DNA of 7,516 nt from positions 1-7,516 of the forward strand of contig JAJNBR010000135.1 of NCBI GenBank assembly GCA_021156265.1, in the 5' to 3' direction. A model generated the notes under the pieces. The model had not been told where the DNA came from and did not search any database. It saw only the letters and a list, made by a program, of their open reading frames with translations. The translations under genes and the position numbers were made by a program. The stretch comes from Flavipsychrobacter sp. (lineage in GTDB: Bacteria > Bacteroidota > Bacteroidia > Chitinophagales > Chitinophagaceae). Below are positions 1-5,194 of the stretch, piece by piece. Every line of letters starts with the position of its first letter. The stretch's first letter is position 1.

Positions 1-1299
1 GTTAATAACACCGGCGCTTCACGACTCGAAAATGAAAACATACCCGGCGATGGCAAATTTGACCAGAGCTATCTTCCTAGTGAGCTTGAATTGCAGGTAA
101 GCCGCATTGACTTTGCAAATATGCCCGCTTTTGCAAAAACCGAGGTTCAGATGATGAAGGACTATCTGAACAAGGATCATGTTTACAAAATGGATTCGTT
201 GGGCATGATAAAACGCGCATTAATTGACGACAATTTTGGTGCTTTTGGAGGCGAGGCTTTTGCCGCGAACGGCTGGAGAAATTTCAATCCACTTGTTGGC
301 CGAGACAGTATAAGAGAGCTTGATTTCGCCAGCACGCTCAATGCAGAACCTTACCAATGGGCTTATGCTTGCGGTCCGGGCAGTTATACCACCTGCGGTA
401 GTGTTGGAGCTACCACTACTTTTACAGCCTATGATGTACATGGTGTTTTTACGTTCTTGTTCGGCAGCTATTTTGGCGACTTTGATGCTCCGAACACTTT
501 TTTACGCGCACCCATGTGTTCCGATAACCCCGCGCTTATCTCCAGTTGGGCGGGCAGGCCTAATCAATTCCTGCATCACATGGCTTTAGGCGAAAACATA
601 GGCTATTCAAACTTACAATCACAAAATAATGATGGATTTCTGTACGGTCCGGGGGGGCCCACTAATCGTATGGTCCACCAGGCGTTGCTGGGCGATCTCA
701 GCCTGCGTACAGACTATATCAAGCCAAACGGGAAACCGGCTATTACCAGCACAGCTACAACCGGTACTAATGTTTCATGGACATCATCGCCCGACGCAGG
801 AGTGATCGGATATTATGTATACCGTTCCCATACCGAATTTGGAACGTACAGCAGGCGTTCCGGCCTCTTAACAGGTAACAGCTTTGTAGATTCGTTTGGT
901 ACTGAAGGAATGAAATACTACATGGTTCGTCCCGCGAAGATCCAGCAAACGCCATCTGGCAATTATGAGAACCTGGGTATAGGCACAGTAGATTCTGCCT
1001 ATTGTTATTACATTGGATTTGACGTAAATGTACCTGAGGCGGGCACAAAGCCTGTCGTTCAGCTCTACCCTAATCCTTCCGACGGAGAACTCTCGGTGGT
1101 GATGTACGACGTTAAAGAAGGCGATGCAGCCATTACCATCTTCGACAATGTCGGCAGGAAGGTACACGAGCAAAAAAAACAACTTGCACCCGGCAGTAAC
1201 AGGATAAAGATGGCGTTGGACTACCTGCCTGCCGGTACCTATATTGTTGAGATCAAGGCCGGTTCGGAAAAATATGCCGGAAAATGGATAAAGAATTAA
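1..1299 (+). CDS. T9SS-exported protein, C25-like region plus FN3-like domain, 5'-truncated by window edge
   Basis: The frame is open from base 1 to the TAA at 1297-1299 (432 codons), so the true start lies upstream. Residues about 40-240 contain the motifs FGGEAFAANGW, FLFGSYFGDFD, HHMALGENIGY and GDLSLR. They resemble a Bacteroidota family distantly related to gingipain-type C25 peptidases, whose catalytic domains often end in a GDPxLR-like motif. Residues about 246-331 look like a fibronectin type III domain (VSWTSSPDAGVIGYYVYRS). Residues about 351-432 are a T9SS type A sorting domain: YPNPSDGEL, FDNVGRKV, LPAGTYIVEI, basic end KWIKN. This predicts export through the type IX system and attachment at, or release from, the cell surface. 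Where C25 enzymes have Gly-His-Gly and a catalytic Cys before Gly-Asp-Phe, this protein reads GPG and Tyr-Phe-Gly-Asp-Phe, so it may be inactive (inference). The sorting tail is certain; the peptidase kinship is moderate. Confidence 0.9.
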   Translation, partial: VNNTGASRLENENIPGDGKFDQSYLPSELELQVSRIDFANMPAFAKTEVQMMKDYLNKDHVYKMDSLGMIKRALIDDNFGAFGGEAFAANGWRNFNPLVGRDSIRELDFASTLNAEPYQWAYACGPGSYTTCGSVGATTTFTAYDVHGVFTFLFGSYFGDFDAPNTFLRAPMCSDNPALISSWAGRPNQFLHHMALGENIGYSNLQSQNNDGFLYGPGGPTNRMVHQALLGDLSLRTDYIKPNGKPAITSTATTGTNVSWTSSPDAGVIGYYVYRSHTEFGTYSRRSGLLTGNSFVDSFGTEGMKYYMVRPAKIQQTPSGNYENLGIGTVDSAYCYYIGFDVNVPEAGTKPVVQLYPNPSDGELSVVMYDVKEGDAAITIFDNVGRKVHEQKKQLAPGSNRIKMALDYLPAGTYIVEIKAGSEKYAGKWIKN

Positions 1300-1304
1300 G
1301 CCTT

Positions 1305-1323
1305 AAATATTCAGCAAATATTT
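1305..1323. repeat. Short AT-rich inverted repeat before the 65-aa lipoprotein gene
   Basis: Seven bases (aaatatt, 1305-1311) are repeated inverted at 1317-1323 around a 5-base spacer. It lies in the 56-base gap between the T9SS protein and the lipoprotein gene. It could be an operator or part of a promoter region. A near match to the Bacteroidota -7 motif, TATCCTTG at 1326-1333 (consensus TAnnTTTG, one mismatch), follows directly. No strong terminator separates the two genes, so co-transcription is also possible. AT-rich repeats this short arise easily by chance. Confidence 0.3.
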
Positions 1324-1355
1324 TGTATCCTTGTAAGCGGAAAAAACAACGAGTT

Positions 1356-1553
1356 ATGAGAAATAAAATCCTGGTTGCAGTATTGGCCCTGTCGGCATCC
1401 ACCATTTTTGGCTCCTGCACCAAATTCTATAATTGCGAATGCACTGATCACCAGGGGAAAGTATCCCAACACACTATACATGCCAAAACCAAAGGGCAGG
1501 CAGACAATAAATGTGATGACCAGGGCGAACTGGAAAACTGCGAAATAAAATAG
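1356..1553 (+). CDS. Small four-cysteine lipoprotein, 65 aa (paralogue 1)
   Basis: The ATG at 1356 is preferred over in-frame ATG 1284, which overlaps the preceding gene, because it places a signal peptide at the N-terminus: basic MRNK, hydrophobic residues 5-18, then FGSC with the lipid-accepting Cys at 21. The mature protein begins CTKFYNCEC and has four further cysteines: C27, C29, C53 and C62. It ends CEIK. The spacing lipid-Cys-x5-Cys-x-Cys is identical in the two lipoproteins encoded on the opposite strand nearby. The residues after the lipid Cys (TKF) are not the acidic run typical of surface-export signals in Bacteroidota, so a periplasm-facing location is more likely (inference). The four cysteines could form two disulfides or bind a metal. 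No function is recognised. There is no Shine-Dalgarno; the leader is A-rich, as usual in this phylum. It may be co-transcribed with the T9SS gene 56 bases upstream. Confidence 0.8.
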   Translation: MRNKILVAVLALSASTIFGSCTKFYNCECTDHQGKVSQHTIHAKTKGQADNKCDDQGELENCEIK

Positions 1554-1562
1554 AACATCGTA

Positions 1563-1605
1563 ATAATGAAAAAAGCCCGTGAATATCACGGGCTTTTTTC
1601 ATTAT
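1563..1605. terminator. Bidirectional terminator, perfect 20-bp palindrome
   Basis: Bases 1563-1582 pair perfectly with 1586-1605 around a 3-base loop (ata). The core GC stem (gcccgtga) is flanked by six A's on the left and six T's on the right, giving a U-tract in either direction. It lies between the stop codons of the converging lipoprotein genes (1553 on +, 1615 on -) and should terminate both. Confidence 0.93.
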
Positions 1606-1614
1606 AGCTACCGG

Positions 1615-1866
1615 CTATTCAATAACGTCACATATGGTTTTGTGACCAGAACCTGCTTCATCCAGGTTCTCACTATTTTTCGCAATGCAAGTCCTGCTTG
1701 CATCCTTTATGTTTTTGGACTTGATGGTCTCAATTCGGGTACTCTGGTTGGTGTATTGGTGTTCAACATAAGCATCCTCTTTGCACAGGCAAGTGTACTC
1801 CCTTTTACAGGATACAAATGATACGGCAAGCAACAGCGTCAAAACGGCGAACGGTAATCTTTTCAT
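1615..1866 (-). CDS. Small four-cysteine lipoprotein, 83 aa (paralogue 2)
   Basis: The ATG (complement of 1864-1866) starts a clear lipoprotein signal peptide: MKR, hydrophobic residues 4-18, lipobox FVSC with the lipid Cys at 20. The mature part begins CKREYTCLC and has C26, C28, C60 and C79, ending CDVIE. Length and spacing after the CxC pair (x31, then x18) match the third lipoprotein at 2110-2361 exactly, although the intervening sequence has diverged strongly. The mature chain is hydrophilic with no membrane segment, and the residues after the lipid Cys are basic, so anchoring facing the periplasm is the simplest inference. No enzyme motif is seen; structural, binding or redox roles are all possible. 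No Shine-Dalgarno and no convincing TAnnTTTG box were found within about 100 bases upstream. It ends 10 bases from the shared bidirectional terminator. Confidence 0.85.
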   Translation of the reverse strand: MKRLPFAVLTLLLAVSFVSCKREYTCLCKEDAYVEHQYTNQSTRIETIKSKNIKDASRTCIAKNSENLDEAGSGHKTICDVIE

Positions 1867-2008
1867 TTGTGGAATTTGAAACTAAAATAAATAAAAACGG
1901 TCGTTAAAGAAAGTATAGCCCTTGAAAAAATACCGTGAAAACACCCGGTGGAACCAAATAAAACCAATGTAGGTTTGTCCTGCCAACGTACCGGCAAGTA
2001 CTGAGGCG

Positions 2009-2030
2009 TTTGTTTTGTTTTGTTTTGTTG
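2009..2030. repeat. Pentanucleotide TTTTG repeat
   Basis: Three perfect TTTTG units occupy 2013-2027, flanked by partial units (TTTG at 2009-2012, TTG at 2028-2030). The repeat sits in the 243-base gap between the two minus-strand lipoprotein genes. Such tracts can change length by replication slippage. No promoter role is clear, since no + strand gene follows. Confidence 0.7.
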
Positions 2031-2033
2031 AGC

Positions 2034-2056
2034 TTAAAGGCCTTATAAGCCTTTAA
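2034..2056. repeat. 8-bp inverted repeat beside the terminator
   Basis: ttaaaggc (2034-2041) pairs with gcctttaa (2049-2056) around a 7-base loop that is itself largely palindromic. It lies just beyond the terminator of the minus-strand lipoprotein gene and shares two bases of its A/T tract. It may be a secondary terminator hairpin or an accidental structure. Confidence 0.45.
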
Positions 2057-2085
2057 AAAAGAAGCCTGTACTTTGTACAGGCTTC
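2055..2085 (-). terminator. Rho-independent terminator of the third lipoprotein gene
   Basis: gaagcctgtac (2061-2071) pairs perfectly with gtacaggcttc (2075-2085) around a ttt loop. Read on the minus strand, the 11-bp stem is followed by a run of six T's (complement of 2055-2060). It begins 25 bases after the stop codon at 2110, and separates this transcript from the next minus-strand lipoprotein gene. Confidence 0.92.
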
Positions 2086-2109
2086 TCTATTTATTTGATT
2101 TTCAGAAAA

Positions 2110-2361
2110 CTAATCTTCCTGTATGTCGCATCTGGTGATCCACCCGGTACCTGCTGAGTTCCTGGTGCTGTCTTGCAGTTGACCACACTTCTGAACGACA
2201 ACATACCTTCTTGACCCGTTGAAATGAGCCGTGAATTTACCCACGCTATCTGCCCTGTATTCTCTATAATGTGTTCTTTCACATTCGCAGGTATATTCCT
2301 TCAGGCATGAGCTTAAACTTACCACGAGGCATGCGCTTAAAACTAGAAGCATGGATTTCAT
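2110..2361 (-). CDS. Small four-cysteine lipoprotein, 83 aa (paralogue 3)
   Basis: The ATG (complement of 2359-2361) opens a signal peptide with hydrophobic residues 4-16 and lipobox LSSC, lipid Cys at 19. A further Cys (C11) lies inside the signal and would be removed. The mature part begins CLKEYTCEC and has C25, C27, C59 and C78, ending CDIQED. All mature cysteine spacings equal those of the protein at 1615-1866, and the KEYTCEC/REYTCLC motif is shared. The middle is rich in Arg, Tyr and polar residues. Function is unknown; the conserved cysteines suggest two disulfides or a metal site. There is no Shine-Dalgarno. A degenerate -7-like element, TAGTTTTTG (complement of 2402-2410), lies about 40 bases upstream, with one extra spacer base against TAnnTTTG, so it is only a weak candidate promoter. 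Its own terminator follows. Confidence 0.87.
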   Translation of the reverse strand: MKSMLLVLSACLVVSLSSCLKEYTCECERTHYREYRADSVGKFTAHFNGSRRYVVVQKCGQLQDSTRNSAGTGWITRCDIQED

Positions 2362-2446
2362 AAAAAGCGTACAATTTCTTTACAAGATAATAAGCATTAG
2401 TCAAAAACTAAGCACATAGTCAAAAGTTTTATATTTATATATGATG

Positions 2447-2689
2447 CTAGTAGGAAGGGAGTATCACCACCTCGTCCCCATCGGCATTTCTGGTTAACCG
2501 GAAGAGGTTATTTACTGCCATATCCTTTAGCAGGGCTACGACTGTACCCTCTTCTATGCTCCTGTCAAGCGATTTCAAATAAGACAGCAGGCGGGATTGC
2601 GTCACCTCGGGCTTGTAGATAAAATCTTCTTTTAAAAAGGATTGTATTTCCTGGCGTATGGCTTCAGCGTCCATGTTCGTAACTTTCAT
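2447..2689 (-). CDS. Small hypothetical protein, 80 aa, just downstream of fusA
   Basis: Unrecognised. The chosen ATG (complement of 2687-2689) gives MKVTNMDAEAIRQEIQ. A second ATG five codons later (2672-2674) would give 75 aa and cannot be excluded. The longer TTG start at 2722 would begin inside the fusA terminator and is unlikely. The protein is soluble, has no signal peptide or membrane segment, and looks like helices (EAIRQEIQSFL, SRLLSYLKSLD, GTVVALLKDM) followed by a strand pair (LFRLTRNADGDEVVILP). That could be a small winged-helix-like fold, but this is speculative. It begins 33 bases after the fusA terminator hairpin on the same strand, leaving little room for a promoter, so it may depend on read-through from fusA. 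No terminator is seen in the 85 bases before the next minus-strand gene. Confidence 0.65.
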   Translation of the reverse strand: MKVTNMDAEAIRQEIQSFLKEDFIYKPEVTQSRLLSYLKSLDRSIEEGTVVALLKDMAVNNLFRLTRNADGDEVVILPSY

Positions 2690-2721
2690 GGTAACTGCAA
2701 TAAAAGCATGCCCCAAAAGCA

Positions 2722-2748
2722 AAAAGCCCCGCGAATTGCGGGGCTTTT
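2722..2748 (-). terminator. Rho-independent terminator of fusA
   Basis: aaaagccccgc (2722-2732) pairs perfectly with gcggggctttt (2738-2748) around a 5-base loop. On the minus strand the GC-rich stem is followed by five T's (complement of 2721-2725). It starts 21 bases after the fusA stop codon (2770-2772). Confidence 0.93.
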
Positions 2749-2769
2749 CAATTATCTGGACGCTGCCAA

Positions 2770-4917
2770 TTACTCGGCGCTTACTTTCTTGCCTTTAGCT
2801 TTAGCTACAACTTCCTCTTCGATGTTGCGCGGTGCCGGTGCGTAGTGACTGAATTCCATTACAGACGTTGCACGGCCTGAAGACAGTGAACGAAGCTGGG
2901 TTACGTAACCAAACATCTCGCTCAGAGGCACTTTAGCCCTGATAACCTGCAGGTTGTTACGGCTGTCCATACCTTCCAGCATAGCGCGGCGGCGGTTAAG
3001 GTCACCCGTAACGTCACCCATGTACTGATCAGGCGTAGTAACCTCTACTTTCATGATCGGCTCAAGGATAACAGGTTTTGCTTTCTTACCAGCTTCACGG
3101 AAGCCAGATTTAGCGCAAAGCTCGAATGACATAGCGTCAGAATCCACCGCGTGGAAAGAACCGTCGAATATGCGGATCCTCATACTCTCAACAGGGAAAC
3201 CTGCCAATGCACCGGTTGTCATAGAGGCTTCGAAGCCTTTTTGAATAGCCGGGATGAATTCACGAGGGATAGATCCACCGAAGATATCGTTCACGAACTG
3301 GAAGTTACCTTTACCTTCTTTCAGGAATTCTTCGTCGGCAGGGCCGATCTCGAACTGGATGTCGGCGAACTTACCGCGACCACCCGTTTGTTTCTTGAAC
3401 ACTTCGCGGTGCTCGATCTTGTTCGTGAAGGCCTCTTTATAAGCAACCTGGGGAGCACCCTGGTTGATCTCAACCTTGAACTCGCGCTTCATACGGTCAA
3501 CGATGATCTCGAGGTGAAGCTCACCCATTCCTTTCAGGATGGTTTGCCCGGTATCTTCGTCAGTGTTAACACGCAGTGTAGGATCTTCTTCTACCAGCTT
3601 GGCAATAGCCATACCCATTTTATCAACGTCGGCCTGTGTTTTAGGCTCGATAGCGATCGCGATAACGGGTTCAGGGATGAACATGTTTTCCAGAACGATC
3701 GGATGTTTCTCGTCGCAAAGAGTATCACCGGTTTTGATGTCTTTAAAACCAACAGCAGCTCCGATATCACCAGCTTCGATGAAATCGATAGGGTTCTGCT
3801 TGTTTGCGTGCATTTGCATGATACGGCTAATACGCTCGTTCTTACCAGAACGTACGTTCAGAACGTAAGAACCTGCATCGAGGTGACCAGAGTATGCACG
3901 GAAGAACGCCAGGCGACCTACGAAAGGATCGGTCATGATCTTGAACGCAAGAGCAGCAAATGGCTCTTTCGCATCAGGCCTGCGTATGATCTCTTCGCCG
4001 CTATCCGGGTCTGTACCTTTGATAGCCTCGATATCAACCGGGCTAGGCAGGTAACGGATAACCGCATCCAGTGCAGTTTGCACACCTTTATTTTTGTAGG
4101 CCGAACCGCAAAGCATCGGGATGATGCTCAGGTCGATTGTAGCTTTACGTACCGCTTCGTGAATTTCTGCTTCAGAGATGCTGTTCGGATCTTCGAAGAA
4201 TTTTTCCATCAGTTGGTCGTCGTACTCAGCAACAGCTTCAACCAGCTGAGCGCGCCAATGGTTTGCTTCCTCCAACATATCAGCAGGTACTTCACCTTCT
4301 GTATGCGTCATGCCCTGTGTAGCGTCATCCCAGATAACCGATTTCATACGGATCAGGTCAACTACACCTGTGAAATTGTCTTCAGCACCGATAGGTAGCT
4401 GCAGGGGTACTGATTTTGCTCCCAGCATGTCGCGTACCTGCTGAACTACCATCAGGAAGTCAGCACCGATACGATCCATTTTGTTTACGAAACCGATACG
4501 TGGAACACGGTAACGGTTTGCCTGGCGCCATACAGTCTCAGATTGTGGCTCAACGCCGTCAACCGCAGAGAACAGCGCAACCAGACCATCCAGTACACGC
4601 ATAGAACGTTCTACCTCAACGGTAAAATCCACGTGACCCGGAGTATCAATGATATTGAATTTATATTTTTTAGAATCAGGAGTAGGTTTTCCCTGTACCA
4701 TAGGGAAATTCCAGAAGCAGGTAGTAGCCGCCGAAGTGATAGTGATACCGCGCTCTTGCTCTTGTGCCATCCAGTCCATGGTAGCCGCACCTTCATGCAC
4801 CTCACCGATCTTGTGGTTTACACCGGTGTAATAAAGAATACGTTCTGTGGTCGTGGTCTTACCGGCATCGATGTGCGCTGCAATACCAAAGTTGCGCTGT
4901 AAGCGTAAGTCTGCCAT
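2770..4917 (-). CDS. fusA: Translation elongation factor G (EF-G)
   Basis: A complete 715-aa protein, close to the usual length of about 700. EF-G is the cytoplasmic GTPase that drives tRNA-mRNA translocation and, with ribosome recycling factor, ribosome splitting. All GTPase motifs are intact: P-loop AHIDAGKT (14-21), RGITI (56-60), DTPGH (91-95), NKMD (145-148) and GSAYK (271-275). Domain II follows at roughly 315-410, domain III at about 420-495, domain IV from about 500 (GGRGKF at 512-517; tip His589 in FHAVDSD) and domain V ends in GYVTQLRSLSSGRA (670-683). The tail is Lys-rich. Compared with my recollection of the E. coli protein, the segment between the switch-I region and DTPGH is about six residues longer. 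The gene stands alone, with its own promoter motif and terminator, and without rpsL, rpsG or rpsJ beside it. The start ATG is supported by the conserved MADLRLQRNFGIAAHIDAGK opening. It is an ordinary, active-looking EF-G rather than a GTPase-defective paralogue. Confidence 0.98.
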   Translation of the reverse strand: MADLRLQRNFGIAAHIDAGKTTTTERILYYTGVNHKIGEVHEGAATMDWMAQEQERGITITSAATTCFWNFPMVQGKPTPDSKKYKFNIIDTPGHVDFTVEVERSMRVLDGLVALFSAVDGVEPQSETVWRQANRYRVPRIGFVNKMDRIGADFLMVVQQVRDMLGAKSVPLQLPIGAEDNFTGVVDLIRMKSVIWDDATQGMTHTEGEVPADMLEEANHWRAQLVEAVAEYDDQLMEKFFEDPNSISEAEIHEAVRKATIDLSIIPMLCGSAYKNKGVQTALDAVIRYLPSPVDIEAIKGTDPDSGEEIIRRPDAKEPFAALAFKIMTDPFVGRLAFFRAYSGHLDAGSYVLNVRSGKNERISRIMQMHANKQNPIDFIEAGDIGAAVGFKDIKTGDTLCDEKHPIVLENMFIPEPVIAIAIEPKTQADVDKMGMAIAKLVEEDPTLRVNTDEDTGQTILKGMGELHLEIIVDRMKREFKVEINQGAPQVAYKEAFTNKIEHREVFKKQTGGRGKFADIQFEIGPADEEFLKEGKGNFQFVNDIFGGSIPREFIPAIQKGFEASMTTGALAGFPVESMRIRIFDGSFHAVDSDAMSFELCAKSGFREAGKKAKPVILEPIMKVEVTTPDQYMGDVTGDLNRRRAMLEGMDSRNNLQVIRAKVPLSEMFGYVTQLRSLSSGRATSVMEFSHYAPAPRNIEEEVVAKAKGKKVSAE

Positions 4918-4960
4918 TGTTGTGTTATTAATTAAGATGAATATTTTTCAAAATGAGGTG

Positions 4961-4968
4961 CAAAGGTA
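4961..4968 (-). promoter_or_regulatory. Predicted fusA promoter -7 box
   Basis: The complement reads TACCTTTG, an exact match to the Bacteroidota TAnnTTTG -7 motif. About 21 bases further upstream is a TTTTC that could be a weak -33 element. Transcription would start near 4955, giving a leader of roughly 40 bases before the ATG at 4917. The leader is A/T-rich and has no clear Shine-Dalgarno. Confidence 0.6.
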
Positions 4969-5149
4969 TGTAATTAATACGAAAATTGGAAAATTAAGAA
5001 ATGTGAAAATCGCCTGTTTGCCCTATTGACATTCGATTATGAGACAATATGTAATAATTGCAGTTTTCCAATTCACACGTCCGGATTCCACCAGCAAGGT
5101 TAGTCGCCCAAACTCATGCTTTTAACAATTTCCTAATAGGATAAGGCAA

Positions 5150-5157
5150 TATATTTG
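5150..5157 (+). promoter_or_regulatory. Predicted promoter -7 box of the DegP-like protease
   Basis: TATATTTG matches the Bacteroidota TAnnTTTG motif exactly. The -33 region (around 5127-5132) is weak. Transcription would begin near 5163, about 32 bases before the ATG. The rest of the 277-base divergent region (4918-5194) shows no gene, and I see no clear operator in it. Confidence 0.6.
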
Positions 5158-5180
5158 TTCATACAGTTTTAAAAAATAAC

Positions 5181-5188
5181 AAAGGAAG
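5181..5188 (+). promoter_or_regulatory. Shine-Dalgarno-like site of the DegP-like gene
   Basis: The purine run aaaggaag lies 6 bases before the ATG at 5195 and fixes that start. It stands out because the other genes here lack such a site, as is usual in Bacteroidota. Confidence 0.55.
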
Positions 5189-5194
5189 TAACTT

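Noticed and set aside
1311..1589. Open frame on the minus strand over the 65-aa lipoprotein gene
   Set aside because: It begins its translation inside the bidirectional terminator and opposes a gene with a clear lipoprotein signal and conserved cysteines.
1579..1821. Open frame on the + strand opposite the lipoprotein gene at 1615-1866
   Set aside because: It starts in the terminator loop region, and the opposite strand has a lipobox and conserved cysteine spacing.
1970..1977. TAGGTTTG, an exact TAnnTTTG match on the + strand
   Set aside because: No + strand gene follows for about 3 kb, no -33 element is visible, and an 8-base motif with two free positions occurs often by chance.
3151..4398. 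Long 415-codon open frame on the + strand, antisense to fusA
   Set aside because: It lies wholly inside the fusA gene, whose protein is unmistakable. Its translation has no domain or signal features, and long antisense frames are common opposite strongly codon-biased genes.
5026..5058. TTGACA followed by an AT-rich TATGTAATAAT, like an E. coli sigma-70 promoter
   Set aside because: Bacteroidota use a different primary sigma consensus, and a better TAnnTTTG match lies closer to the protease gene.
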